Of a stretch of 64,000 bases of DNA, positions 13,412-27,656 are shown piece after piece. This DNA is from Quercus robur (taxonomy: Eukaryota > Streptophyta > Magnoliopsida > Fagales > Fagaceae). Location of the stretch: positions 36,080,354 to 36,144,353 of the forward strand of contig NC_065536.1 of assembly GCF_932294415.1 (NCBI RefSeq), read 5' to 3'. Position 1 is the stretch's first letter; each line of letters opens with the position of its first letter. The position numbers and the translations under genes are program-made. Under the pieces are notes generated by a model. It searched no databases, was not told where the DNA came from, and saw only the letters and a list, made by a program, of their open reading frames with translations.

Positions 13412-14020
13412 TGTAGGCACACGATTTGCGTTAAACCGCAGTTGAGTTGGGTTCGCACGTAAATGGGCCCGTACAATATCATTTGTAGAGAGTGGGATCG
13501 AAAGGCTAAGTCATGTTTACCCGGCTGTGTCTTTTCTAAGATATTTATGCATGGTTCCAGTATATTTGCCTCTGAAGCCCTTTTTTCTTTCAGTGGGACT
13601 GAAGGAGCCCCTCTTTTAGGTTACATATTTTTTCTTTTATACTCGCATACGTTCAATTTCCTTCGTCCACGTGTAGGGTCGACCCCTTCTGAGACTGATA
13701 CTTGTCCCATCAGTCTCAGACCTAAGTCATTGAGAGTTGTTGATAAAGTTAATGGATAAGGCTCTGTTAGGCGCAGAGATATGCATGGGGAAGGTGGCAA
13801 AGGAAGCCTCTCTTAGATATTTTAGATTTCCCCTTCGAGCACGCCCCTTTACCTTTCTGCCCTTTTTCTTGGGTCAGCCGAGGACTGCACTGTCCTCGGC
13901 TGCTTCTCCGGGCCAATTGGGCCACACTATTCTTGAACTCTGGCCATGACCTTTTTAGGCTTGGGCCTTTGGACCCTTCATCAGCAAACGGGCCTGGCCC
14001 GCCGATTACTGGACCCCACA
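13412..14020 (-). repeat. 3' LTR of the LARD-like element
   Basis: 609 bp, same length as the other LTR. The four differences seen are all C/T or A/G changes: near 13431, in the CATACGTTC stretch, before CAGCCGAGG, and in TTCATCAGC. Confidence 0.9.
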
Positions 14021-14037
14021 ATAGCCCCTCAAAACCC
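14021..14037 (-). promoter_or_regulatory. Polypurine tract of the LARD-like element
   Basis: On the minus strand GGGTTTTGAGGGGCTAT directly precedes the 3' LTR. This is the expected place and composition for the plus-strand primer. Confidence 0.7.
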
Positions 14038-15439
14038 TGCTGTCCGGCCTCTTGGTTGGAGAGGGGGGTTTTGGTAACTCCGAGCCTTCATTACTGCTCA
14101 TTTAGTTCGGCCCTTGATCAACGTTGGCGACTCTTCACCTCCCCGAGGAACGCGCCGGTTTACAAGATGTTTCCCTCGGTTTACGCGTGATGCGCTTATA
14201 CCGTTTGGTTATCCGTAGCACGCCTTTAATTTCTTCCTTTTACGAGACCTCCCAAATCTTACGGTTACTGATAACGTGGGGGAATGAAATGAATGCGCAT
14301 TTATTCGCAGATTTCCTTGAGGATCAGAACGTGTTACGTGCCCCTGTCTTACTCCCTTATATAAAGAGAGAAAACCAGAGGTGATTCTTTCATATCTGAA
14401 TCCCTTAGGCCCTTCTTATAGTTCACTTCTTCCATCTGGTTACTCCTAATCCAATAATACATCCACCATAATAGTCGGCCATGAATGAATCCTTCCTTTT
14501 CCAGAAACGCCATGCCCTAACAAAACTTGAGATGGCTCGGTCAGGGCAAGGATGGCGGAGACTCAAGATTTGTCTCCCCATTCTTTTAACCAAAATCCGA
14601 AGCAGGGACTCGTCACACCTTACTTCCGGTGTGACTGGGTCGAAAACTTCCCTTGTCATCTCCATCCGCTCTCTCATGAGCATACCTAATATGGCTCCCC
14701 TTCTCCCTCTTTTGCTCATTTTACTTTCTTTTCATTGCTTCCCTCTTCTTCTCCTCCTTCCTACTCATGTCCTCCATCTTCTTTTTCCCTTGCTTTCTTC
14801 AGTGACAAGAGCTTGCTGAAGTGCTTCCATGTGTTCCAATTCTTCTTCCTTCTCCTTCTTCTCTGTAAAAGGTTCTTATTCTGATATGGGCAGTACTGAG
14901 GCAAAGATTTCAGAGAGATTTTGAAGGCGATTTCAGAAGACACCTGGCGGTTTACTTATCTGTATTACGGATGTTATTACTGCTTCGGCAGTTCATTTTT
15001 GTATAGGCTTGTGTAAGCCCTTCCTTGTACGTTGTAATAATAATTTTTTATATCAATAAAAGTTATTGTTATTCTAATTTCGCATGTTCTGTTTATATGT
15101 TTTTAATAAATTTGCAAGTTCTGCTCGGCACAGTAATATAGCATTTGAACCAATGACAACTAAGGCCAAAATACTTGCTAATAAAAAGACGTCATAATAA
15201 CTTTAACAAAATTATTATTCGACATAACAATCCGACCAGTGAGGAACGAGACTTACCTTAATATTAGTCGCGGTGGGGACTGAGCGCTTGATAAGGTGTA
15301 AGAAGTGATTATCCGAGGACATGTCACCCTTTCAATGAGCAATTTCCTTAGGCTAACGATCATCGGTTCGTTACGCCATATTCTTAACACACTGGCCTTA
15401 ACCTTTCCCAGTATTTAAGCCGAGAAACTTCTCCATCCG

Positions 15440-15757
15440 AGTAGTTGATTTATCGGTAGGCCTGAGTCCGAGGACTTCGCACAGCCAGGGTTTTGTTTGG
15501 GAGTTATACTTTTTCTTTAAGGTGCTCGGTTTCCCCATAGGCTTGAGTCCGAGGACTATGCAAGTCCTAGGTTCTGTCCAAGACTTATAAGATATCTTTT
15601 CGTACTTGGTTTTCCCGTAGGCTTGAGTCCGAGGACCATGCAAGTCCTAGGTTCTGTCCAAGACTTATAAGATATCTTTTCGTACTTGGTTTTCTCGTAG
15701 GCTTGAGTCCGAGGACCATGCAAGTCCTAGGTTCTGTCCAAAACTCTGAGTTCAGAT
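15440..15757. repeat. 80-bp tandem array, about 4 copies
   Basis: Inside the LARD-like element. The unit contains AGGCTTGAGTCCGAGGACC, ATGCAAGTCCTAGG and TTCTGTCCAA and recurs with an 80-bp period (anchors at about 15461, 15541, 15621 and 15701). The first copy is the most diverged. It is homologous to the 81-bp array at 17721-18044. Confidence 0.85.
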
Positions 15758-16063
15758 TCTCCCTTTCATAAGGCATTTCCCAAGGCGCCGAGCAGGGGTT
15801 GTCCTCGGCCAAGGCCATTGCTCGGCGGGGGCCACAGTACCTGGGCCCTCAAGCAAAGCGGGCCCGGGGCCACGAATCCACTTAGCCCATAAATTAGGAG
15901 ATATTTCTGCAACTTCTGGCCACGTGGTGCTCTCTGATGGCACGGTGACCGAGGTGCGCCTTTACGAGGCTCTTTAATCTTGTGGTTGCAGTTGATGTTG
16001 GAAGTTGAACCAGAACTGTTTTGTCTGTAGCGTTCCTTGGGACGCCGCATGAGTTGACTGCTA

Positions 16064-17269
16064 TCACCTTGTCTTTTCAAATAAATGGGAGGGAGAGAAA
16101 GTTGCTTTATATACGCACAAATCCTTCAGATTTTCTCCCACATCACAGCTTCCATATCCGGAGCTCTCCTCCCTTAGCATAACATGTTTAAGGCAAGGGT
16201 TGGGAAGACAGAACTTTCTCCGCCGCAGATGCACCCTGCCTTCATGAGACTCAGAATAGTACGGTATGGGCGCAAGAAACTTAAGTTCAGGAGAATACTT
16301 CATTTCGACCGAGGGGGAAAGGAATCTTCCCCTCTTTTAGTCAAAATCCGAAGCAGGTTCTGTCAATGCCAGAATTTTGATGTGGCAGAAGAAAGATTTT
16401 CCTCCATCAGCGCCTCTGCTTTGCGGCAGGCGTATATTTAGAGAAAGCCCCTCAACCTCCCACTCCCTGCACCTTTCTTTCAACGGTGTCAGGCTCAAGT
16501 TGGGTCTCTTTGGCTGTTTGAGTTGTGGGCATGTGAAAGCGTTGAGGAAGAACAAGGTCTGGGGGCTGTAGCCAACCTCTCCTCCGACCTACTCCCTCAG
16601 CTTCATTTTATTCTCTTGTATCTTCCTTTCTTTTCGGTTATGTAATGATCTTTGGCACAAACTGAATCACCTTGTCTTTTCAAATAAATGGGAGGGAGAG
16701 AAAGTTGCTTTATATACGCACAAATCCTTCAAATTTTCTCCCATATCACAGCTTCCATATCCGGAGCTCTCCTCCCTTAGCATAACATGTTTAAGGCAAA
16801 GGTTGGAAAGACAGAACTTTCTCCGCCGCAGATGCACCCTGCCTTCATGAGACTCAGAATAGTACGGAATGGGCGCAAGAAACTTAAGTTCAGGAGAATA
16901 CTTCATTTCGACCGAGGGGGAAAGGAATCTTCCCCTCTTTTAGTCAAAATCCGAAGCAGGTTCTGTCCATGCCAGAATTTTGGTGTGGCAGAAGAAAGAT
17001 TTTCCTCCATCAGCGCCTCTGCTTTGCGGCAGGCGTATATTTAGAGAAAGCCCTTCAACCTCCCACTCCCTGCACCTTTCTTTCAACGGTGTCAGGCTCA
17101 AGTTGGGTCTCTTTGGCTGTTTGAGTTGTGGGCATGTGAAAGCGTTGAGGAAGAACAAGGTCTGGGGGCTGTAGCCAACCTCTCCTCCGACCTACTCCCT
17201 CAGCTTCATTTTATTCTCTTGTATCTTCCTTTCTTTTCGGTTATGTAATGATCTTTGGCACAAACTGAC
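16064..17269. repeat. 603-bp tandem duplication
   Basis: Two nearly identical 603-bp copies (16064-16666 and 16667-17269) inside the LARD-like element. Each has a TATA-like TTTATATACGC and ends near TATGTAATGATCTTTGGC. The open frames in them (85, 79, 72 and 64 aa) repeat exactly with the unit and show no recognisable domain. Confidence 0.9.
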
Positions 17270-17720
17270 TCTAGCTTTTCGTTGTACACTGTACTATCTC
17301 ATTGCTTTAGTAAAAAATGGCGATTTCTTTACTTGTTCTGAATGCTGTTCCTTTGATAAAACTACTTTGTGAGTTGGTGTGCTCCATGTGTGTGTTTCTC
17401 CTCGGCAGTGTTTAGAGCAAGAACTCTTGAAACACGATCCAACGAATTCTAATCTATCGACACTGTCAGGCAGGATAATAATAACTCATAGTAAGTTAAA
17501 CTTAGGAAACTAACCAAGATAACAATTGAACGTTCCATAGTAAGCACGAGAATATTGTATGAGGACGACAAATTCGAAATAATTCATCCGAGGAAGTGAC
17601 CGAGCACTGCATGACTTCAGTTATGCTTTTGGAAACATGTTACTCCATTCCATACTGGTCCTTTTAGTGTTGAGGATCCGAGGGCAAACTAGAGAATCCA
17701 GGTAACACAACTTTTCCTTT

Positions 17721-18044
17721 TAAGTAGTTGGTTTCCCCAGAGGCTTGGGTCCGAGGACCATGCAAGGCCTTGGTTCTGTCCAAAACTTGCATGCTTCTTT
17801 TTAAGTAGTTGGTTTCCCCAGAGGCTTGGGTCTGAGGACCATGCAAGGCCTTGGTTCTGTCCAAAACTTGCATGCTTCTTTTTAAGTAGTTGGTTTCCCC
17901 AAAGGCTTGGGTCCGAGGACCATGCAAGGCCTTGGTTCTGTCCAAAACTTGCATGCTTCTTTTTAAGTAGTTGGTTTCCCCAGAGGCTTGGGTCCGAGGA
18001 CCATGCAAGGCCTTGGTTCTGTCCAAAACTTGCATGCTTCTTTA
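17721..18044. repeat. 81-bp tandem array, 4 copies
   Basis: Anchors TAAGTAGTTGG at 17722, 17802, 17883 and 17964 give an 81-bp period. Because 81 is divisible by three, a minus-strand frame stays open and encodes four copies of a 27-residue unit (LDRTKALHGPRTQASGETN core). The core matches the 80-bp array. The frame lies just inside the 5' LTR, but no protein family was recognised. Confidence 0.88.
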
Positions 18045-18267
18045 CTCGCTTATTATTCCGAAGGTTTAGCTCCTCGAATAAGGTGGAGGAAGTCGGCCTG
18101 ATGTTTGAAGCCCCTAGGCTTGCCCATGTCGTTGACACCGTGGAACGTAGCCCCTAGTGGGAGCCTATGTTGGAATAGCAACAAGGTGTCGCCGGTAATA
18201 CAGGCATCCTCATAGTCCCTTGTTCGATAGAAGCTCAACCTCGCCACCGCTCGAGCTAACACGCAAG

Positions 18268-18289
18268 CCTCCCCACAGACGGCGCCAAT
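18268..18289 (-). promoter_or_regulatory. Primer-binding site of the LARD-like element
   Basis: Two bases inside the 5' LTR the minus strand reads TGGCGCCGTCTGTGGG. Its first nine bases match the start of primer sites reported for tRNA-Asp-primed plant gypsy elements; exact pairing was not computed. The same sequence adjoins the LTR at 48924. Confidence 0.7.
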
Positions 18290-18898
18290 TGTAGGCACAC
18301 GATTTGCGTCAAACCGCAGTTGAGTTGGGTTCGCACGTAAATGGGCCCGTACAATATCATTTGTAGAGAGTGGGATCGAAAGGCTAAGTCATGTTTACCC
18401 GGCTGTGTCTTTTCTAAGATATTTATGCATGGTTCCAGTATATTTGCCTCTGAAGCCCTTTTTTCTTTCAGTGGGACTGAAGGAGCCCCTCTTTTAGGTT
18501 ACATATTTTTTCTTTTATACTCGCATGCGTTCAATTTCCTTCGTCCACGTGTAGGGTCGACCCCTTCTGAGACTGATACTTGTCCCATCAGTCTCAGACC
18601 TAAGTCATTGAGAGTTGTTGATAAAGTTAATGGATAAGGCTCTGTTAGGCGCAGAGATATGCATGGGGAAGGTGGCAAAGGAAGCCTCTCTTAGATATTT
18701 TAGATTTCCCCTTCGAGCACGCCCCTTTACCTTTCTGCCCTTTTTCTTGGGTTAGCCGAGGACTGCACTGTCCTCGGCTGCTTCTCCGGGCCAATTGGGC
18801 CACACTATTCTTGAACTCTGGCCATGACCTTTTTAGGCTTGGGCCTTTGGACCCTTCATTAGCAAACGGGCCTGGCCCGCCGATTACTGGACCCCACA
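18290..18898 (-). repeat. 5' LTR of the LARD-like element
   Basis: 609 bp, starting TGTGGGGTCC and ending GTGCCTACA on the minus strand. Contains an inverted CCGAGGAC/GTCCTCGG hairpin and a TATAAAAG promoter box. In element sense it is the 5' LTR because the primer-binding site follows it. Confidence 0.9.
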
Positions 18899-18929
18899 TT
18901 ATTATAAATAAATAAATAAAATACCTCTT

Positions 18930-19969
18930 GAGGGGGAAGCTTGAAGAGAAGGAATTATCAAGGGGATCCACCCAAGGTATAACTGGGTCCAACTATTTAT
19001 CAGATCAAATTCAGCCCAATTAGGATAATAGGGTCAGGAAGACTAAGAAAGCCAACTTGCCCAAAGAGCTCGAGGAACAAATACTTCTCGAGAGATAGGA
19101 GATAAGCCACAAAAGTCATAAGGCTAGAAGTCGAGGAGAATTGTAATGACGTGCGAGTAATAGCAGGAGGAAACTTCAATATAAAGTATCCATCAACTCC
19201 ACATTTAATATACTATACCAACTTAGTTTGCTACATTAATGTCGAAATGACTCCTGAACAGTGTCCCACAGCTTGCATCCTACTCTACCACCATTAATAA
19301 GGCAGTGATAGGACAAGTATCCAAAGAGAGATCAACAACCCTTTAAGTAGAAGGTTGGGATGCAATCCAAACTACTATAAATAGTAAGTAAGGTCCTCCT
19401 TAAGAGGGGATTGAAAAAAGTAGGAAGAGAGAGAGAGAGAATTAGAGAATTATAGAGAGAAAAAGATCAATGTATGTCGAAATGACTCTTGAACTGTGCC
19501 CCACAGCTTGCAACCTACTCTACTACCACTAATAAGGCAGTGATAGGACAAGTATTCAAAAAGATATCAACAGCCCTTTCAGTAGAAGGTTGGGATGTAA
19601 TCCAAACTACTATAAATAGTAAGTAAGGTCCTCCCTAAGAGGGGATTGAAAAAAGTAGGAAGAGAGAGAAAGAATTTGAGAATTACAGAGAGAAAGAAAC
19701 CAGTGTAACACCGAGAAGTGTATTTCTTAAGAACAATTGCTCCTTGGCCAACTCGAGGAAAGGCTTAAATAAGAATCTCTATTTTCCTGCTCTAATCCGT
19801 TGTATGTATTGTCATCTTTGCTAATCTCCCTTCTTTAATTATCAACCCATGGCTACAAGAGATCAAAGTGTGAAATTTAACCATCCACCTATACAAATTA
19901 ATTGTATTGAGCTTCTATCCTAGCCCATTCTCAACAAATAGGGCTTGGTTACGGTTTTTGCCCCCTACA
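18930..19969. mobile_element. LTR-like remnant with duplicated promoter region
   Basis: About 1 kb ending in TTGCCCCCTACA, a typical LTR end. It contains CTATAAATAG TATA boxes at about 19376 and 19611 within a 235-bp tandem duplication (19238-19472 and 19473-19705), each followed by AAGGTCCTCC and a GA-rich leader. The start is uncertain: TGAGGGGG at 18929 is a candidate. No target duplication was confirmed and no internal region is attached, so a solo LTR is inferred. Confidence 0.5.
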
Positions 19970-21346
19970 TCATAAATTATAATATATTTTTTCTTAAAAT
20001 CAAGTTATAATAATTACTTACAGATATGTTCCATGCATTTTCATTATAAATCAACCAAAATATTAATAATGTATTTTATAAAATCAAAGCAAATTTAGAA
20101 ATACATAATTTTTAACAAATTTATATTGTTAAAACAATTTATGTTTTACATAATAAATAGTGAACCAGGTTGATTTTTGTTGGTCATAGGTTAATGTCCA
20201 TAAAAGATGATAAAACTTGGATACAATTCCTTACCTTTTTAGAGAGAACTAAATTGAATGTAAATGTGTTTAAATTTAGTTAAAGAGTCTAATTTAGCAC
20301 CTAAAGAACTAGACTGCAATTTGGTAGGACAAAAAGAAAACTAAGAGAATAAAAAAGATTTTATTTTCCATCATATAAATAGTTGTGATACCTAAAAAGC
20401 AAAAAAATGAAAAATTAATTTATTCGGTTGAAAAAAAAATAGAGGATAGAGAAGATAGTTTGCATGAATTTACTCCCATACTCATGGTACAAAAGATATT
20501 TTTGGAAAAATGTTTCTTTCCAATTTGAAAAGAAATCATTCAAACTTTTCAAGATAAAAGTTTAGCTACAAAATTAATTATAATCTTATACTACAATCTT
20601 TCTCAATATATTTTTATTGAATGTGAATTTTGACAAATCCACCATAGAATTACATATTCTTCTTGTTTACTCCATGCTTCCAAAAATTTTAGAAAATTAA
20701 AAATCACTAGTTATATCATCAATAAATCAATAAATTGTTTAAATTTCAAGTTTTTATTGTATAAAATTATGCATTATATATGTAAGTTCTCATTTTGGAC
20801 AGTACCTAGGCCCAAGTGGTGACGAGGATCCTAGGCCTCCAAAGGATTTTTGTATTTGTTGTTTGGTAAACTAGGCTTGGTTCACTGCAACTATATTGGG
20901 TTGATTACGAATCATGTTGTACACAAAACATGAGCCCTACAACACATACACATTCATATATGCAAATATATAAATAGTGTAAAATAAATGGCTAAGGAAC
21001 GGTAAATAATTATTTTAAAAGGTGCAAATAAGGACGTCAGGGATCTTTAGAAAATAAAGTGATATTGTCATTATATTGAGTTTTTAATACATTGGACCCT
21101 ATTTCTCACTAAGATATGCCACGAAGTTCAAATGAGTTCAAAAGTCACAGACTTGGATAGCTCTTTGTAGGCTTTCAAGATTTGTGAAGTTTGAATCCCT
21201 TTGAATCAAAGTGTATCCTCCAAGACCTGGACCTTATTTCTCATAGTATCTATGACTTTTCTCTATTTTTTATGAGGTTTAATGACTTTCTCTAATGCCC
21301 CTTTTGCTCTGATCAATTGTTGCTCAGTGATCTTTGCTAATGACTT
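19970..21346. other. Intergenic, AT-rich, no gene seen
   Basis: AT-rich with long poly(A) and poly(T) stretches. No exon-like frame, RNA gene or terminal repeat was recognised. Low-copy fragments of older elements may be present around 20800-20960. Confidence 0.4.
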
Positions 21347-21643
21347 GGGGTCCATTTAGATACAGTTGAAAACTAAAAATATTATAGTAAAACAATTTTT
21401 AAATGTGTAAATAGTACGTGTGACCCATTTTTAATGAAAAAGTTGTTGAAAAGTGAGGTTTGTGAGTCCCGTGAATAGTGCACAACACTCACCGATGTGC
21501 TGAAAAGTCAAATATTACGGCTACTGTTCATGACCAGTAGTCGTAACAATGAAATTTGTCTCCTGAAACGTGTGCTAAAAAAAAAAAGAGTAAAACGCTG
21601 GAAATGCAGACATGGGTAGAAATAATTTATATCCAAACGCACA
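21347..21643. mobile_element. hAT-like MITE copy
   Basis: Runs from GGGGTCCATTTAGATACAG to ATCCAAACGCAC with the shared family body: CAATTTTTAAATGTGTAAATAGTA, CCCATTTTTAATGAAAAAG, and a CTACTGTTCATGACCAGTAG palindrome-like core. Non-coding. Confidence 0.6.
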
Positions 21644-23871
21644 TTTGATCTTCCTTTTATAGTACCTTCTTAGGGTTTTTGTGTGCCATTGATTCCCTCC
21701 ATTTGCTACCCTGGGTACCAAAACCAATGTTGTGTCAGCAACATTAGTGACTGGTCATTTCCTCATTATATTTTTCTTTTGAGGTTTCCCTACAAAAAGT
21801 TCCTAGCTGACCTTCCCTTTTGGGGGGTCCTGATGAGGCTGACTTTTATTTCTCTTTTCAAGACTTCTAAAGAAACTTTTTAGAGCCCCTTTTTTGTTGT
21901 CTCACCCTTTGTCATTTTTCTTCAAATAGGTAGATTCCTCATTGTCAAGATGAAAGATTTTCGACCACCTTCCTTCATGGTTCACCTTCCTGCTCTTCCC
22001 AATGTACTAGGCTTTCCTTCATGAGGTGCCGGTTCCTAAGTTATTGTTTGTTTCCAAAGCTTTTCTTTCAAGTTGTAGGTGGCTGATGAGACGTCTTTCT
22101 TCATTCCTTGTGTCCATGAACATGTTTTCTAGAGCTGTCCAACTCCCAGCTAATTCTTTCATGCACTTCCCGATGATCCCCTCCCTGGTTCTGGCAACTC
22201 TAGGGTATCTTGGTCTAGTCTTTTTCTAGGCTTCTTGGGAGGTCTTCTTACAAAGGCTGGGTAAGTTTCCTTTGCTTTTTCTTCTTTCTCTAAGGCTCAG
22301 GGCTTACTCATTCATGAGCTTGGGCTTCCTTTTACCCATTTTAAATGGGCCTTAGCTCACGTTTTGAGCCTTTCTTATCTTTGAGGGTCCATTAGTTTTG
22401 GATTTTAATACTTGTAATATTTTAAACCTCAACAATATATAAATTTATAGATTATATAGTAAATTGTATCAAATTAACACTGAATTTGACAAGTGTATTA
22501 AAGGTCTGTTTGAAATCCGCTTATTTTGCTGAAACTAAAAACTTTTTACTAAAAGTATTGTAGATAAAGGTAAAAGTTAGCTAAAGTAGTACAATGAAAC
22601 CCATGAATAATACCAAAAATTGTGTAGAGCCCATAAATAGTAACAAAAATAAGTTGAATAGTAAAATAAGTTGGCAAAATAATTTTTGTCCAACACACAC
22701 TAAGAGCGTAAAAAAATACAATTCAACGGTTATATTTTTCAAAATAACAAAATTTAGTTACAAAATTGATAATAACCTAGGACTATAATCTTACTTAATA
22801 AAATAAATATTACTACTTATTTTAAAAATCTAATCATTAAATTGTATGCTAAATAAATACAACTTAACAAAATTTCAATGGTTAGATTCTCAAAATAAGT
22901 AGTAATATTTAGGTTAGTATCAATTTTGTGGCTCGTATTTGTCTTATTTTTATTATATCATATCATCTATTCTTACAAAATTTCAAGATAAAAAATCGAT
23001 AACCATGTCATAAATCCCTTAAAAAAAAAAAAAAAAAAAACTACGTTATCAAATGATCAATAACTATGTTATTAATCAAATGTTTAAATGATCTAAAATT
23101 GTGCATAAAAAATAATTGTGTCGAACAAATAATAAATAACATTCGATATGGACAAAATTTAACATGTGTTTTAGAAACATATAATGTATACAAATTAACA
23201 ATTAAATTTTTAAAATTAACATCCAATAAAAAGATATAATTTTTTTTTAAAAGGTTTAGCTTCAAACTAATTTAGAGATAACCCTTGTCATTTTTCATAG
23301 ATAAATACACATAACTTATTGTGCTAATGATATTTTAATAAAAAAATCTTAATAGACTCCGGTAGCATCATATTAATTAATAAAATATAAATAAATAATA
23401 ATTAGTAATGTTAGATCAAAACATTTATACATATAAAAATAAAAATTATTTAATGAAAAAATAATTTATGTACATTCATTCAGCATGCAACTTCAACAAA
23501 CCAATAAAAAAATTGTGCAACGTGTAGAAGTGCAATTTCAGCCTCACTTCAAGGGTGATTAAAGACATCCCGAAGGGTACAAAATTATATATGTGAATGA
23601 GATTTCTCAAGGTTTGTATCTCCACCAACTTATGGCAAGTTATTTTCGGCAATGACGCTAACACCCCCATGAAATTTGGAAGACATTTAACAAAATTTAA
23701 TCTCAAACAGTCAAACCATAACAGTAATCATAAATGGTGATCAGAAACAACTTGCTGTTCCACTACAAAATTAGACTAACAAACAAAACTGAACAATTAT
23801 CCAATTTTAGCTTTCAAGCTCCAACAAGATTGATAAGTAAAGCAAAATAAAATACAACCAACAGAACGCAT
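21644..23871. other. Intergenic; one degenerate MITE relative
   Basis: 21650-22430 is more GC-rich and ends in GGGCCTTAGCTCACG-type sequence reminiscent of old LTR DNA, without proof. At 22503-22700 a diverged relative of the MITE family (GTCTGTTTGAAATCCGC to TTTGTCCAACACACAC) is visible. 22700-23871 is AT-rich and includes the 3' flank of the eL42 gene. Confidence 0.4.
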
Positions 23872-26181
<2,310 letters not shown>

Positions 26182-26283
26182 GGCTGCTACGATTTGCGGT
26201 GTGGAGGCGCTTTCAAATAAGCTAGGGAGGTGAACAAGGAACGAAACCAAACTGCGATTTACTTGGTTTTATAGCAACAATAG

Positions 26284-26320
26284 CTAGGGTTTGCGTTACG
26301 GGTCGGACCCATTTCTTCGG
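26284..26320 (-). promoter_or_regulatory. eL42 promoter: telo-box and site-II-like motif
   Basis: About 100 bp upstream of the ATG the minus strand reads AAACCCTAG (telo-box, 26292-26284), preceded by ATGGGTCCGACCCG with a TGGGTCC site-II-like element. Telo-box plus site II is the established plant ribosomal-protein promoter signature. Confidence 0.6.
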
Positions 26321-27653
26321 GTCAAAAGCATATCAGATTCAGGTGCAATCCTTAATCCTACTCAAATTATAGCCTATTCCTTTCTGAATTCTTGTTTAAG
26401 AGGTAAATTGTATTTTTTTTTCTTCATCTTTTTAATATAAGATTTTTTCCTTTTATTTATTTATTATTATTTTAGTTTTATACAACGAATTTTTAAAATA
26501 TAACAATATAACCCCTTTATGTGTTTTCATAAATTTTTATTTGAAAATTTAACTATAACCATTTTTTAACTAAATGGGAGGACTAAATTGTTAAGTTTTA
26601 AAAATTCAAATGAAAAAAAATCAAACATAGCTTATATTTGAGTAGAGCTTACAAACAGGTCAAGTTAATTGGGTCAAAAATAAATCATCCTAAACAAATT
26701 GTAAGTGCGCTGGGTTAATTGGGTTATGAGTCAACCCATAATTTTTCACATGAAAAAAAAAAAAAAACTTTTAAATGTCAAAAACAACAAAATATTTAAA
26801 AATAAAAGTTAAATAATACATAAATTCCTAAGTTTACACAATTCAAAGTTCTATAATGATAGTATCACAATGAAATTTAGGTGACATGCCATTAACTATA
26901 CAAAGACGACGTAGTTTTGATTTTGTACAAATTTCATACATTAAATAAATCTACAATTTTTAAAAAATACATATATAAAAAAACAAATAGAACAATAAGT
27001 GCCCATAACTCTAGTGTTATTCTTAGGTGATAGAGGCACATTCTTTTGACTCTCCATTTCAAATGTTGGTCACTTGCAATATATGAGACTAACAATGACA
27101 TTTTATTGCAAAAATTTGGGGTTTAAACCAATTCAACGAGCCCTTAATCACACCAAAGGATGTGGAGATGTTTCAATCTAAGCTACTTAGTACTCTCATA
27201 ATTTATATTTTAATCTCGATTTCTTTGAGTCTTGCTTTCCCATGGCCAAACTAGAAAGAAAACGATCTGGTGGTTGTTATATGATACAACATAGGCACTA
27301 CCTTCAGATAGTTGACATCATATTACCTTTACATGTTTTAACATTTTGAGTGATTTCCTAGCTTATATGACTTGATTTTTATAATATAAAAAAAAATATT
27401 TAAAAAACAAGTTGAATCACAAGTCAACTCGTTTTTATAAGTCAAAAATCTCAAGTTCATGTCGGGTTATTGAGTCAAGTCTAATTTGTCAAGTCTTCAT
27501 TTGAGAGATCAAAGATGCATTTTGAGAGACCATATTTGGAGGCTGCATTGTTATGTTATGTCTTTTATTGTTGCAGTTAGGTCCTTAGTTAACATATTAT
27601 TCTGTTGGACTCATATAGAAGCAAATTATGCTACATGCTACTCATGAGCTGGC
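26321..27653. other. Intergenic, no gene seen
   Basis: AT-rich DNA with A-runs. Short degenerate motifs (for example GGGTTAATTGGGTTATGAGTCAACCC, read with gaps at 26700-26740 and again near 27420-27480) suggest old repeats, but no boundaries were found. Confidence 0.4.
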
Positions 27654-27656
27654 TAA

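Larger units (their letters stand above)
13412..18898 (-). mobile_element. Non-autonomous (LARD-like) LTR retrotransposon
   Basis: Complete-ended LTR element with 609-bp LTRs (13412-14020 and 18290-18898), which differ by four transitions by eye, and an exact 5-bp target duplication TTATT (13407-13411 and 18899-18903). Orientation is minus: next to the right LTR is a primer-binding site (TGGCGCCGTCTGTGGG on the minus strand), next to the left LTR a polypurine tract, and the LTR TATA box (TATAAAAG, about 13640) reads on the minus strand. The 4269-bp interior has no gag, protease, reverse transcriptase or integrase. It holds 80-bp, 81-bp and 603-bp tandem repeats and only short open frames. It must be moved in trans. 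The near-identical LTRs indicate a recent insertion. Confidence 0.92.

Noticed and set aside
13737-14384. Frames of 70-86 aa across the LTR edge
   Set aside because: They run through LTR DNA and the polypurine tract without domain content.
16064-17174. Pairs of identical 64-85 aa frames
   Set aside because: They repeat only because the 603-bp unit is duplicated, lie in several frames on both strands, and show no family similarity.
17721-18044. Regular direct repeats resembling a CRISPR array
   Set aside because: Units are contiguous 81-bp copies with no unique spacers, inside a plant LTR element.
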